From contig JALZWO010000136.1 in NCBI GenBank assembly GCA_023300375.1, positions 1-57,667 on the forward strand: a stretch of 57,667 bases of DNA, read 5' to 3'. This stretch comes from Granulosicoccus sp. Lineage in GTDB: Bacteria; Pseudomonadota; Gammaproteobacteria; Granulosicoccales; Granulosicoccaceae. The position numbers and the translations under genes were made by a program. This document shows, piece by piece, positions 1 through 9,746 of this stretch (positions are counted from its first letter, which is position 1; each line of letters opens with the position of its first letter). The notes beneath the pieces are model-generated. The model worked only from the letters and a program-made list of their open reading frames with translations. It did no database searches and was not told where the DNA came from.

Positions 1-127
1 GTAGCCTAGTTCTCTGCGCAAACTTGATCAGAGCTGAAAACTAAGGCTGTTTACGTCAGTAAAGGCAAAACCACTAGCGAATATACAGCCAACAACACAC
101 ACGTACTGAACGAATCACTGGAGATTC

Positions 128-1498
128 ATGAGCTACAAACAGGAATGGATGGACGTTCTACCACAAGCCTTTCACCAATGGCTGGATGGCCGTCGTGTTG
201 ACGATGTGGAATGCATCATTGCTGATCTTGCAGGCACCGCAAGAGGCAAAGCCATGCCAGCTCGCAAGTTTGCACGGGCAGATGCTATGTACCTGCCAAC
301 GTCGATTTTCTACCAGACAATCAACGGTGAATACGTTGATCTGGAAAACATGCCAGACCAATGGACCGAATCAGATCTTGTTCTGACCCCAGACTTTAGC
401 GCAGCGACGGCAGTGCCTTGGTCAGCTGATGTCACATTGCAAGTCATGCACGATGTCAGAAATCAAGATGGCTCACTTAACCAGATGACTCCACGCAATG
501 TGCTTAAACGTGTACTTGAAGAATATACAAAGCAAGGTTGGCAGCCAGTGGTGGCACCAGAAATTGAATTTTATCTAACCGCACCCAACGTCGATCCAAA
601 TCTGCCCGTTGAGCCCCCCATTGGTCGTACTGGCCGGCAAGGTATCGCTAGGCAAGCCTATAGTATGAGCGCCGTTGAAGAGTACGGCCCTGTTATTGAT
701 GATATTTACGATTTTGCTGAAGCATCTGGCTTCGAGATCGACACCATTATTCAAGAAGGTGGAGCAGGACAGATAGAAATAAACCTGCAACATGGCGACC
801 CCGTTCATTTAGCTGATCAGGTGTTCTTTTACAAGCGATTGATACGCGAAGCTGCCATGCGCAATAAGTGCTTTGCCACGTTTATGGCCAAGCCTATGGA
901 AGAGCAACCCGGTAGCGCCATGCACATCCACCAAAGTGTCATATCGCTCGCCAATGGGCAAAATATTTTTAATGATGAGAACGATCAACCATCAGAGCTG
1001 TTTTACGGATTTGTCGCAGGGCAACAGCAACTGATCCCAAATGTGTTGTGCATGCTTGCGCCATACGTCAACTCTTATCGCCGCTTCCGACGTGACGATT
1101 CTGCTCCCATCAATCTTGAATGGGGCATCGACAACCGAACAACAGGTATCCGAATCCCCTTGTCGAACACAAAAGGACGGCGCGTCGAGAATCGGGTGGT
1201 TGGTATGGATTGCAACCCGTATCTAGCCATCGCAGCCAGCCTTGCTTGTGGATTAATCGGCATGCTGGAAAAACATAAACCACGTGAATGCTATACCAGT
1301 GATGCGTACTCCCTACCTCAGGATATCCCACGCGACCTGACCCGAGCGCTTGATCTGTTCAGCGATTGCCCTCAGCTCGAAAACTTATTAGGACCAGAAT
1401 TTTGCTCGCTATACCGCGCGGTAAAAACTCAGGAAGTGGACGCCTACCTCCAAGTAATAAGTCCTTGGGAACGTGAGCACCTGCTGCTCAACGTGTGA
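128..1498 (+). CDS. puuA: Gamma-glutamylputrescine synthetase-like protein (glutamine synthetase family)
   Basis: Likely ligates glutamate to putrescine using ATP, the first step of gamma-glutamylated putrescine breakdown, in the cytosol. The 456 residues match the short glutamine synthetase fold used by PuuA-type enzymes. Seen motifs are PEIEFYL at 144-150, GGAGQIEIN at 211-219, GSAMHIHQS at 262-270 and NRTTGIRIP at 336-344, which form the metal and ATP sites. The ATG has a TGGAG ribosome binding site six bases upstream. The next gene, an FAD amine oxidase, follows after 19 bases, which strongly supports the putrescine assignment over true glutamine synthetase. No puuC or puuD is in the window. 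Substrate could be another polyamine or ethanolamine-type amine. Confidence 0.85.
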   Translation: MSYKQEWMDVLPQAFHQWLDGRRVDDVECIIADLAGTARGKAMPARKFARADAMYLPTSIFYQTINGEYVDLENMPDQWTESDLVLTPDFSAATAVPWSADVTLQVMHDVRNQDGSLNQMTPRNVLKRVLEEYTKQGWQPVVAPEIEFYLTAPNVDPNLPVEPPIGRTGRQGIARQAYSMSAVEEYGPVIDDIYDFAEASGFEIDTIIQEGGAGQIEINLQHGDPVHLADQVFFYKRLIREAAMRNKCFATFMAKPMEEQPGSAMHIHQSVISLANGQNIFNDENDQPSELFYGFVAGQQQLIPNVLCMLAPYVNSYRRFRRDDSAPINLEWGIDNRTTGIRIPLSNTKGRRVENRVVGMDCNPYLAIAASLACGLIGMLEKHKPRECYTSDAYSLPQDIPRDLTRALDLFSDCPQLENLLGPEFCSLYRAVKTQEVDAYLQVISPWEREHLLLNV

Positions 1499-1517
1499 AC
1501 ACTAAGCCGACACACCT

Positions 1518-2867
1518 ATGAAACTTCTCCACGCTAACGATAGCCTCGGCAAACATGCAAATTCTTGGTATGCAGCTGCAGCAAACACTACCCAGTATCC
1601 GCAACTTGAAGGGCATCTGGACGCTGACGTTTGTGTTATCGGTGCAGGCTTCACCGGTCTAAGTACCGCATTAGAGCTAGCACGTTCTGGTATTTCTTGT
1701 GTGCTGCTCGAAGCACACAGAGTGGGCTGGGGAGCTTCTGGACGCAACGGTGGGCAATTAGGCAGTGGCTTTAATAGGGATCAAATGGAGCTCGAATCTT
1801 CGCTTGGAGAATCCACCGCAAAAGATCTTTGGCAGATTGCAGAACAAGCAAAACACTGGATACGCGACACCTGCGAGCGTGAAGACATAAATATCGACTA
1901 CCAGCCCGGCATTGTTACCGCCTTGCATCGTCAACGCTTTGTTAAGACCTTGCACACTTATTGCGAACACCTGAACTCTAAGTACAACTATTCAGCGTAT
2001 CGCCCATTGGACAAACAAGCCCTACAAGGCAGAGTAAACAGCGAAAATTATCACGGCGGTGCGATTGATGAAGGTGCAGGTCACGTGAATCCTCTCAAGT
2101 TGGCACGAGGCTTAGCGCAGGCGGCTGTGCGTGCTGGTGCTCATATTGCTGAACGCAGCGAAGTAACCGATATTTTGCGCAGAGCCACAAATCAGTCACA
2201 ACGCGTGGTTACCTCCATGGGCAGCGTGACATGTCGCCGGGTCATTCTGGCTACTAACGGATACATCGATGCTCTGGATGACTCAATCAACAAGCGGCTG
2301 ATGCCGATCAACAATTTTATTGTTGTTACCAAGCCCTTGGGTGAACGAGCGAAGCAACTATTGCCATGCAATGATGCAGTCGCCGACTCACGATTTGTCG
2401 TTAATTACTATCGATTAGTGCAAGACGGCGTAGCACAAGACGGCGCAATGAATGATCACACAACTACCGGCGTTCGACTTCTATTTGGCGGCGGCGAGAA
2501 CTATTCGTATCGTTTTCCAAAAAACATCACACCAATAGTTCGCAAGGCCATGTTGTCGATCTTTCCACAATTGCAAGATGTAGAGATTGACTATGCCTGG
2601 GGCGGAACCCTCGCTATCACACGTAACCGTCTGCCCTACATAAAAGAGGTGCAAGCTGATCGCTATACCGCCGGAGGTTACTCCGGTCATGGTGTGGCAC
2701 TTGCTTGTATCTATGGCAAAGCTCTTGCTGATCACATGTCGGGCAAAAACGAACTTTATAACGTGCTTACAAAACTTCCCAACAAGCCCTTCCCGGGTGG
2801 TACGCGCAGCCGCTCTACATTACTCGCACTCGCTATGTCAGGGTATTCAATGGCCGATGCCATTTAA
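1518..2867 (+). CDS. puuB: Gamma-glutamylputrescine oxidase-like FAD-dependent amine oxidase
   Basis: A DAO-family flavoprotein of 449 residues that would oxidise gamma-glutamylputrescine to the aminoaldehyde, releasing ammonia and hydrogen peroxide. The FAD-binding Rossmann motif GAGFTG lies at 42-47, followed by the expected acidic strand end (LLEAHRVGWGASGRNGG region). The C-terminal GGYSGHGVALA segment is typical of the DAO fold near the flavin. It lies 19 bases after puuA in the same direction, so the two are almost certainly one transcript. Family membership is certain; substrate rests on the neighbour. Confidence 0.82.
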   Translation: MKLLHANDSLGKHANSWYAAAANTTQYPQLEGHLDADVCVIGAGFTGLSTALELARSGISCVLLEAHRVGWGASGRNGGQLGSGFNRDQMELESSLGESTAKDLWQIAEQAKHWIRDTCEREDINIDYQPGIVTALHRQRFVKTLHTYCEHLNSKYNYSAYRPLDKQALQGRVNSENYHGGAIDEGAGHVNPLKLARGLAQAAVRAGAHIAERSEVTDILRRATNQSQRVVTSMGSVTCRRVILATNGYIDALDDSINKRLMPINNFIVVTKPLGERAKQLLPCNDAVADSRFVVNYYRLVQDGVAQDGAMNDHTTTGVRLLFGGGENYSYRFPKNITPIVRKAMLSIFPQLQDVEIDYAWGGTLAITRNRLPYIKEVQADRYTAGGYSGHGVALACIYGKALADHMSGKNELYNVLTKLPNKPFPGGTRSRSTLLALAMSGYSMADAI

Positions 2868-3088
2868 CCTCTAGCGTCGCATTAAAGAGTGTCGTTTTTC
2901 ATTAGTTAACTATTTAAAAGTGAAGTTTTAGTGTTTAACAACATCTAATCTTCTAAACTACCGGTGTCAGTGGTAATGATTGATGTCAATAGTTTGCCAT
3001 CGCCTACGGCTTTTTTACCACCATTTTCTACCACTAACTGCCTTGCCATGGCATATTAATTTGTAACCTATTCATTAGAGTATTGGGG

Positions 3089-3610
3089 ATGTTCATGATT
3101 GCTGTTTCGGACGCGGTACTTGTTTTGGTATCTGCCACGGCATTGGTTGCCGGCTTGTATCGCTGGCAAAACAATCTGGAATCAGTACCCGAGCGTGCGC
3201 CAACTACCCAATCCAGCTCTTCGGCCAGCTCTTCGGCCAGCGGCACGCCAAACAGCACCAACAATCCAAGCGCGAGCCAGAACTCCAACACAAATACCTC
3301 CGCTGTTAACAGCAACCAAGGCACCACTGAGCCGAATAATCCCGTTACAACAGAGCTCGGCACCCAACCCAGTGAGGACCCTTCCCCCGTTGTTAACTTA
3401 CAGTCAGAACAAACAAGATCAATCGATGCCAACCAAGCAATTGGCGATGCGCCAGCCCTTGCAAGCTACACCATTGTCTCGGGCGACAACCTAGTTCGGC
3501 TTGCAATAAGATTCGGCACATCAGTACGTGTCCTGCAGGAAATCAATGGAATTCAAGGCTCGCTGATACAAGTTGGCCAGCAGATTCGTTATCCTTTGCC
3601 TGCGAATTGA
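3089..3610 (+). CDS. Membrane-anchored LysM domain protein
   Basis: Small envelope protein of 173 residues. An N-terminal hydrophobic segment (about residues 2-22) should anchor it in the inner membrane. A long Ser/Asn/Thr-rich linker follows (about 35-110), then one C-terminal LysM module (about 125-172) that begins with YTIVSGDNLVRLAIRFGTS and should bind peptidoglycan. ATG at 3089 or 3095 are both plausible; an in-frame TTG at 3083 seems less likely. The stop codon overlaps the TTG start of the next gene (TTGA), so the two are probably coupled. The linker DNA holds a 12-bp tandem repeat at 3213-3236 that could slip in frame. No enzymatic domain is visible. Confidence 0.7.
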   Translation: MFMIAVSDAVLVLVSATALVAGLYRWQNNLESVPERAPTTQSSSSASSSASGTPNSTNNPSASQNSNTNTSAVNSNQGTTEPNNPVTTELGTQPSEDPSPVVNLQSEQTRSIDANQAIGDAPALASYTIVSGDNLVRLAIRFGTSVRVLQEINGIQGSLIQVGQQIRYPLPAN

Positions 3611-4374
3611 ACAAAGCTACTTTGCCTCTTGCATTTAACAGCGAGTTATTTAGCGGCCAGACAATAGTCATTACGGGTGCTGGTAACGGCATCGGTTACG
3701 CGGCATTGTCTGCTTTCCACGCAACAGGAGCAAAGATCATCGCCCATTTGGGGCGCGATGCTGGTGCCGCTTATGATTTGCCTGAAGGTGTTATCCACAC
3801 CACGGGAGACTTCACCAAAATAGACGATCAAATAGAATTTATTCGCTTTGTAGAGCAGCAAACCGACACCGTTAATGTCTTGATAAACAATGCTGGAACT
3901 ATGTTCGGGCGATTCCCAGCCGACACCCTCACAGAGGAACAATATCAAGCTGTTGTGGAACTCAACCAGAATGCCGTAGTTCGCATTACGCGCGGGCTGC
4001 TACCGCAACTAAAACGGTCCAGTGCGGCATCAATAATCAACACCGTGTCCATCTCAGCACTCACTGGTGGTAGCCCTGGTTCATCAATTTATTCGGCAAG
4101 TAAAGCATTTGTGTCCACCTACTCTAAAGGCCTAGCGCGTGAATTAGCGCCTATGGGAATCCGCGTTAATGCTGTATCCCCTGGGGTAATAGACACCGAT
4201 TTTCATAAACGCTACTCCAGTGAGGAGAAACTTGAAAACACGCGTCAATCAATACCACTACAACGATTGGGAAAAGCCGAAGATTGCGCACCCAGCTTTC
4301 TATTTCTTGCCTCAAACGAGCTATCTGGCTACATCACGGGTCAGGTCATAGAGATCAATGGTGGTCAGCGATAA
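3607..4374 (+). CDS. Short-chain dehydrogenase/reductase
   Basis: Classical SDR oxidoreductase of 255 residues. TGAGNGIG at 23-30 is the NAD(P) loop, NNAG is at 94-97, and the catalytic Tyr162 and Lys166 sit in the YSASK motif. The C-terminal SGYITGQVIEINGG is the usual end of FabG-like SDRs. The start is TTG, sharing bases with the stop of the LysM gene, which suggests translational coupling; the first coding residues fit an SDR N-terminus. The substrate cannot be told from the sequence. Confidence 0.82.
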   Translation: MNKATLPLAFNSELFSGQTIVITGAGNGIGYAALSAFHATGAKIIAHLGRDAGAAYDLPEGVIHTTGDFTKIDDQIEFIRFVEQQTDTVNVLINNAGTMFGRFPADTLTEEQYQAVVELNQNAVVRITRGLLPQLKRSSAASIINTVSISALTGGSPGSSIYSASKAFVSTYSKGLARELAPMGIRVNAVSPGVIDTDFHKRYSSEEKLENTRQSIPLQRLGKAEDCAPSFLFLASNELSGYITGQVIEINGGQR

Positions 4375-4398
4375 GGGCATTGACTTTACAACCACCTG

Positions 4399-5592
4399 TT
4401 AGGGCTTATTGAGTCGTAGCGTAAACCACAGTCCACTCAAAGATAACGCCATGGAAACGCTAATGACGATAAACAACCAAAGCTCACTGAACGGCAAAAG
4501 ATAACCCAGTGCAACACTCAGTAAAACACCTACAGCCGTTTGCAAGCTTCCAGCAATACCCGACGCCGAAGCGGCAAACTCAGGGCGCACACTCATTCCT
4601 AAGCTGAACATACTCGGCAAAGACATACCGTTGCTTAACGCAACAAGAAACATAGGAAGAAAAAGTGCCGCAGGATGCATGAAAGCAGCTCCCACCCAGA
4701 ACATGATGCCACCTAATACAAACGGCACAGTCCCCAAGATAATCATTCGATACACACCTTGGCTTTCAGAGAAGCGCCCAGCCACAAGGTTGCCAGTGAG
4801 ATAGCCAGTAGCCACTGTTGAAAACCAGATACCGTATTCTGATGCACTCAATCCACGACTTTCCATAGCCACATAGGGCGCGCCTGACAGGAAACCATAA
4901 TAGACACCAATAGTTCCAGCTTGCATGATGGCACACGCAACGAATCGAGAATCGCTTAGTAATACCTTTGAAGACGCTATCCACGATACCTTGGCTGACG
5001 CGACGGTTAATTCGTCTGCTCCCTTTTGAGTTCCAAGAGTTTCATACTGAAAGCGATAAGTCAGGACAACCAGCACGGCGCCTAGTAGAGATAGCCCGTA
5101 GTACATCCAACGCCAACTAAATTGATCTGTAATCCAGCCACCCACAGCAGGCGCAAACAACGGAGCCACCATCATAGCGGTGGTTATATAACCAATGACA
5201 CTGGCAGCCTTGTTTTGTGAATAGACATCACGCACCACAGCTCGAGGTAAAAACGCACACACGGCACCGCCTATGCCCTGTAAGAAGCGTCCACCAATGA
5301 GCCATTCAATAGACGGCGCTTTTGCACACACAAAGCTACCCACACAAAAAATACACAAGCTGAGCAGCATAATTGGCCGCCTACCAAATCGATCAGCTGC
5401 AGGCCCCAGTACCAGTTGCGATAGCAGATTCGCTAATAGATAGGCTGTAAGTACGAGCTGAACTAATTCGTAACGCGTGGACAAATCCACCATGATGGCC
5501 GTCGTAGCTGGCAACACGCCGTTGAGAGCCATTGGCCCAATGGCCGAAATGGCCACGAGCACTAACATCAGCGCTAAACCTAAATTTTTCAT
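4399..5592 (-). CDS. MFS exporter, Bcr/CflA drug-resistance family
   Basis: A 397-residue major facilitator with about 12 hydrophobic segments. The segment LGPAADRFGRRPIML after helix 2 is the MFS loop motif, and LVQLVLTAYLLANLLSQL in helix 2 resembles the Bcr/CflA subfamily of proton-driven drug exporters. Its ATG overlaps the stop of the upstream CoA-ester lyase gene by four bases (ATGA), so the two are translated together. That pairing hints at export of a metabolite related to the lyase, but substrate is unknown. Confidence 0.8.
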   Translation of the reverse strand: MKNLGLALMLVLVAISAIGPMALNGVLPATTAIMVDLSTRYELVQLVLTAYLLANLLSQLVLGPAADRFGRRPIMLLSLCIFCVGSFVCAKAPSIEWLIGGRFLQGIGGAVCAFLPRAVVRDVYSQNKAASVIGYITTAMMVAPLFAPAVGGWITDQFSWRWMYYGLSLLGAVLVVLTYRFQYETLGTQKGADELTVASAKVSWIASSKVLLSDSRFVACAIMQAGTIGVYYGFLSGAPYVAMESRGLSASEYGIWFSTVATGYLTGNLVAGRFSESQGVYRMIILGTVPFVLGGIMFWVGAAFMHPAALFLPMFLVALSNGMSLPSMFSLGMSVRPEFAASASGIAGSLQTAVGVLLSVALGYLLPFSELWLFIVISVSMALSLSGLWFTLRLNKP

Positions 5593-6467
5593 CTGCGCAG
5601 ACGCAAACGCTCTACCCGCTCCAGTAGTTGTTCTGCCATACCCAGATGCAAACGTTCGGTCATACGACCATCAATAGCGATAGCGCCTGCATCCTTGTGC
5701 TCAGGCTGGGCGAATGCGCTAACAATCGCCAATGCGATAGATATCTGTTCTTGGGTTGGCGAAAATGCAGTATTAGCAATTTGCAGCTGCGATGGATGAA
5801 TTAGGGTTTTGCCGTTCATACCCATCGCAACGCCTTCATTGCATTCAGAGGTGAGACCTTGCACGTCAGAAAAGTCGTTGTACACCGCATCGACAATCTG
5901 CAAACCATAGGCTTTTGCCGCAGCAACCAGAGTCATCATCCACGGCACTAGCAAATGTCTACTTGCATTCACGGGCATACCCGCAGCAAGCGCCAAATCA
6001 TTTGAGCCAACAAGCAATGCACACAATCTGGGATACATTTGCGAACTGGCGGCAATCGCTTGCGCATTAAGCACAGCTTTCGGAGATTCCATCATGGCCC
6101 AGATACGCGTCTTCGCAAATCCGGGATGCGTATCCATCGCCTGTGACAATTGAGCGATGTGCTCAGGTGCATCAACTTTTGGTATGACCAAGATATCAGG
6201 CTCACATTGACTGGCAGCCTCAATATCATCAGCGTACCAAGGCGTATCGATAGCGTTAATACGCAAAGCGCGAACACGATATCCAAACTCCAGAACACGC
6301 AAGGCACTAATCGCCTTGAGCCTCGCATCTGACTTAGCTTGATCTACCACTGAATCTTCCAAATCAACAAGCACAACATCGCAGGCCAGAGAAGGACCTT
6401 TGGCCAGTGCACGCTCGTTACTGGCCGGGATGTACAAAACCGAACGACATTCCACAGGTGTATTCAT
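5589..6467 (-). CDS. CitE-like CoA-ester lyase (HpcH/HpaI aldolase family)
   Basis: A 292-residue TIM-barrel protein related to citrate lyase beta subunit and malyl-CoA lyases. The start LYIPASNERALAKG (11-24) is the usual CoA-binding opening, and VDLEDSV at 34-40 provides an acidic residue of the magnesium site; MMESPKAV near 143 is also conserved. No CitD or CitF partner is near, so it is probably a stand-alone lyase or thioesterase acting on malyl-CoA, methylmalyl-CoA or citramalyl-CoA. It is the first gene of a two-gene leftward unit with the Bcr/CflA exporter and is divergent from purD. Confidence 0.78.
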   Translation of the reverse strand: MNTPVECRSVLYIPASNERALAKGPSLACDVVLVDLEDSVVDQAKSDARLKAISALRVLEFGYRVRALRINAIDTPWYADDIEAASQCEPDILVIPKVDAPEHIAQLSQAMDTHPGFAKTRIWAMMESPKAVLNAQAIAASSQMYPRLCALLVGSNDLALAAGMPVNASRHLLVPWMMTLVAAAKAYGLQIVDAVYNDFSDVQGLTSECNEGVAMGMNGKTLIHPSQLQIANTAFSPTQEQISIALAIVSAFAQPEHKDAGAIAIDGRMTERLHLGMAEQLLERVERLRLRR

Positions 6468-6651
6468 GGTGATTTATTGACGATCTTATTGACTATCAAA
6501 GAGTGAAAACAGCTGCCAATACCTTCTTAAAAAATATCTGGAAAACCGATTGTGCGATGCCACAGAGGCATACTTTGGTCGCAGGCAGTTTGAACTGGCA
6601 GGTGTGCGTTAGAATACCAGCTATATAAACACGGCAAACAATCAGCAGCGT

Positions 6652-7923
6652 ATGCATCTTCTTTTAATTGGTGGCGGTGGGCGTGAGCATGCTATGGCGT
6701 GGAAGCTAGCTCAATCAGCAAGTGTTACACGTATAAGTGTCGCGCCCGGTAATCCTGGCATGCAGCTAGAGAACAAAGTTCACTGCATTGATATTGATTC
6801 AAACGACATTGAGGCGCTGGCAGTATTTGCCAGCACACACCATGTGCATTTAAGTATTGTAGGGCCAGAGGCTCCTTTGGTAGGTGGCATTGTGGACCTA
6901 TTCAAGGAGCGCAACCTTCGCATATTCGGACCAAGCGCACAGGCGGCTCAATTAGAAGGCAGTAAAGCCTTTGCAAAAGATTTCATGGCAAGGAACAACA
7001 TCCCCACAGCCTCCTATGCCACCTTCACAAACGCTGATGAAGCTATTGCCTACATCCACCAGCACGGCGCACCCATCGTAATCAAAGCCGATGGACTGGC
7101 AGCTGGCAAGGGCGTTGTTGTCGCGTTCGACACCACTCAGGCCATTGAGGCCATCCAATCTATGTTTGATGGTCAGTTTGGCGAGGCTGGATCGCAAGTT
7201 GTTATCGAGCAATTCCTCGAAGGTGAAGAGGCCAGCTTCATTGTCGTGGTATCAGGTCGACAGTGCTTGGCTCTTGCCACAAGCCAAGATCACAAAGCAC
7301 GCGACGTGGGCGACTTAGGCCCCAACACCGGCGGCATGGGAGCTTACTCACCTGCTCCAGTGGTAACCGCTACCGTGCACGAACACGTAATGTCTGACAT
7401 TGTTCAGCCCACCATTAACGCTTTAGCAGATGAAGGCATGCCATTTACAGGCTATCTCTATGTGGGACTCATGATCGACTCTAAACACAACGCAAGCGTG
7501 GTCGAATTCAACGTCAGGCTGGGTGACCCAGAAACACAGCCCTTAATGATGCGCATGCAAAGTGATCTCTTGGCCCTTTTAGATCATGCTGTTGATGAGT
7601 CACTAGAACAGGCCGACGTTCAGTGGCACGAAGGTGCAGCAATTGGCGTTGTGCTTGCCGCAGGAAACTACCCCGAAGGCAGCAGTAAGGGAGCAGCCAT
7701 TACTGGAATTGAAGAGGCAGAAACCAACGGATGCAAGGTTTTCCATGCAGGCACATGCCTGAATAACGACACCTTGGTAACCAACGGTGGCCGAGTGTTG
7801 TGCGCAACAGCGATTGGCTCAACGCTTGAGCAAGCAAAAGCAACAGCTGACAAAGCCGCCTCATGCATACAATGGGAAGGTGTTCGCTACCGGTCCGATA
7901 TCGGTCATCGCGCGATCAAATAG
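6652..7923 (+). CDS. purD: Phosphoribosylamine-glycine ligase
   Basis: GAR synthetase, the second step of purine biosynthesis: joins glycine to phosphoribosylamine with ATP, in the cytosol. At 423 residues it has the normal length. GGGGREHAMAWKL near the N-terminus, SKAFAKDFMARNNIPTA near 103-119 and the ATP-grasp segment KADGLAAGKGV followed by GPNTGGMGAYSPAP are family signatures. It stands alone (no purH beside it) between a divergent lyase operon and the convergent rho gene. The ATG start directly opens the Rossmann strand MHLLLIGGGG. Confidence 0.95.
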   Translation: MHLLLIGGGGREHAMAWKLAQSASVTRISVAPGNPGMQLENKVHCIDIDSNDIEALAVFASTHHVHLSIVGPEAPLVGGIVDLFKERNLRIFGPSAQAAQLEGSKAFAKDFMARNNIPTASYATFTNADEAIAYIHQHGAPIVIKADGLAAGKGVVVAFDTTQAIEAIQSMFDGQFGEAGSQVVIEQFLEGEEASFIVVVSGRQCLALATSQDHKARDVGDLGPNTGGMGAYSPAPVVTATVHEHVMSDIVQPTINALADEGMPFTGYLYVGLMIDSKHNASVVEFNVRLGDPETQPLMMRMQSDLLALLDHAVDESLEQADVQWHEGAAIGVVLAAGNYPEGSSKGAAITGIEEAETNGCKVFHAGTCLNNDTLVTNGGRVLCATAIGSTLEQAKATADKAASCIQWEGVRYRSDIGHRAIK

Positions 7924-7941
7924 TGACTAGATCCACGTCCT

Positions 7942-7982
7942 AGAGTCAAGCGTGGCGCTCATTGGGCAGCACGCTCGACTCT
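7942..7982. terminator. Hairpin downstream of purD
   Basis: Inverted repeat with 13-nt arms (7942-7954 and 7970-7982), 12 of 13 positions paired with one A-C mismatch, loop of 15 nt. It begins 18 bases after the purD stop. No clear T-tract follows on the + strand, so it may be a transcript-end stabiliser or a Rho-dependent end rather than an intrinsic terminator. Confidence 0.45.
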
Positions 7983-8029
7983 GGAAATGCCAGTCGTTGA
8001 TGAAACAAGGCAAACGACCGGCAGTTGGC

Positions 8030-8067
8030 AACTATTGCTTAAGTGCTAGAGAACAGTTGCAATAGTT
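8030..8067. terminator. Hairpin at the 3' end of rho
   Basis: A perfect 9-bp inverted repeat, AACTATTGC at 8030-8038 and GCAATAGTT at 8059-8067, with a 20-nt loop. The right arm overlaps the rho stop codon. It lies between the convergent purD and rho genes and could end or stabilise the rho transcript. No strong T-tract is seen. Confidence 0.4.
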
Positions 8068-9322
8068 AGCGCTTCATTGCATCGAAGAATTCATTATTCG
8101 TCTTGGTCTGTTGCAATCGGCCAAGCAGGAATTCCACCGCTTCAATCTCATCCATAGAGTGGATGAATTTTCGCAAGATCCATGTTTTCTGCAGCTCTTC
8201 TGGATCCATCATTAATTCCTCACGACGCGTGCCTGAACGATTAATGTTAATGGCAGGGAATACACGTTTTTCTGCAATACGACGATCCAGATGAAGCTCC
8301 ATGTTACCGGTGCCCTTGAATTCTTCGTAGATGACTTCGTCCATTTTTGAACCGGTGTCAACCAATGCAGTAGCAATGATAGTCAAGCTACCACCCTCTT
8401 CTATATTCCGCGCAGCACCAAAAAATCGCTTAGGCCTGTGCAGCGCATTGGCGTCAACACCACCGGTTAGAACTTTTCCAGATGATGGAACCACGGTGTT
8501 GTAAGCACGTGCTAGTCGAGTGATAGAGTCGAGCAGAATCACAACGTCTTTCTTGTGTTCTACCAGTCGCTTAGCTTTTTCTATGACCATTTCCGCCACT
8601 TGCACGTGACGTGCAGCTGGCTCATCAAACGTACTGGAGATAACTTCGCCTTGAACCATGCGCTGCATCTCGGTGACTTCCTCAGGTCGTTCATCTATTA
8701 ACAGAACGATGAGATGTGAGTCAGGAGAATTTGCCGCGACGCTCTGTGCTATGTTCTGCAGCATCAGCGTCTTACCTGCTTTTGGGGGTGACACGATGAG
8801 GCCGCGCTGACCTTTGCCGATAGGCGATGCAAAATCTATGATTCGCGCAGTAATATCTTCGGTACTACCGTTGCCGCGTTCCATGGTGAAACGTTCGTTA
8901 GCGTGCAGAGGCGTAAGGTTTTCAAATAGGACCTTATTTTTGGCTTCCTCCGGCGGGCTGAAATTGATCTCGTCGACCTTGAGCAGGGCAAAATATCGCT
9001 CGCCTTCCTTTGGAGGACGTATTTTTCCCGAAATGCTATCGCCAGTACGCAGTGCAAAACGGCGAACTTGGCTGGGTGACACATAGATATCGTCTGGCCC
9101 AGCAAGGTAGGAGCTGTCTGCTGATCGCAGAAAACCAAATCCATCCTGCAAAATTTCTAGCACACCGCCGCCGAAGATATCTTCGCCTTTACTTGATTGT
9201 GCCTTGAGTATCGAGAAGATCATGTCCTGCTTGCGTTGTCTGGCAACGCTCTCCACACCAATGGATTCAGCAAGTTCTATCAACTCGGTAGGAGCTTTCT
9301 TTTTTAGGTCGGTAAGGTTCAT
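8066..9322 (-). CDS. rho: Transcription termination factor Rho
   Basis: Hexameric ATP-dependent RNA translocase that ends transcription. At 418 residues it has the usual length and lacks large inserts. The N-terminal helical domain starts [18 protein letters not shown]; the RNA-binding cold-shock-like domain carries GFGFLRS at 61-67; the P-loop is SPPKAGKT at 178-185. Neighbour order rho-trxA with divergent rhlB is the classic gammaproteobacterial arrangement. An unusually long 475-base gap separates it from trxA and probably contains its own promoter and leader. Confidence 0.97.
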   Translation of the reverse strand: MNLTDLKKKAPTELIELAESIGVESVARQRKQDMIFSILKAQSSKGEDIFGGGVLEILQDGFGFLRSADSSYLAGPDDIYVSPSQVRRFALRTGDSISGKIRPPKEGERYFALLKVDEINFSPPEEAKNKVLFENLTPLHANERFTMERGNGSTEDITARIIDFASPIGKGQRGLIVSPPKAGKTLMLQNIAQSVAANSPDSHLIVLLIDERPEEVTEMQRMVQGEVISSTFDEPAARHVQVAEMVIEKAKRLVEHKKDVVILLDSITRLARAYNTVVPSSGKVLTGGVDANALHRPKRFFGAARNIEEGGSLTIIATALVDTGSKMDEVIYEEFKGTGNMELHLDRRIAEKRVFPAININRSGTRREELMMDPEELQKTWILRKFIHSMDEIEAVEFLLGRLQQTKTNNEFFDAMKR

Positions 9323-9378
9323 ACAAATAACGCACAGATAGGGCGTGGATCGCCGCGAGGGGAGGATGCTAGGCCCAA

Positions 9379-9405
9379 TGTATTCAATAACAACTATTCA
9401 ATACA
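9379..9405 (-). promoter_or_regulatory. Inverted repeat in the rho leader
   Basis: Arms 9379-9389 and 9395-9405 pair at 10 of 11 positions around a 5-nt loop; the one mismatch is C-C on the + strand and G-G in the rho transcript. The same bases also read as a direct repeat of TATTCAATA at 9381-9389 and 9395-9403. It lies 57 bases upstream of the rho start. It could be an mRNA hairpin or a protein-binding site. Confidence 0.4.
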
Positions 9406-9746
9406 GTAGAGGGCAATTCAGTAACCAGTTAAGTTAGATAAATTAAATACGGGTTTGAATTTGCAAGAGTTTTCGTTGGATATTCAGCGAAGAACTGTGG
9501 GATTTGGTGGGTGTTAATAACGAATTGCACGGAGCTCGCTACAGAAGAGCGTTCTTCAAAACATGCATTTGATAAAAGATTACACCACAAGTCTTGTGAT
9601 GTCCAGCTCAGATTCCTAAGCGCGTACGTTATAAATACAAAGTGTTGTAGGAACGTGACCGGAATCACACTCGTCGAACAACCTGCTGGATCTTCAATGA
9701 GAAATTCACTTTCCTTGAACTGCTCGCAAGGCTACGGCAAGGTTGA

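Noticed and set aside
3213-3240. Phase-variable repeat in the LysM gene
   Set aside because: Only two copies of a 12-bp unit; in-frame and too short for frequent slippage, so mentioned but not claimed as a switch.
3034-3432. A 132-codon leftward frame over the LysM gene
   Set aside because: Its hydrophobic runs come from reading the Ser/Asn-rich linker backwards; the LysM gene is better supported.
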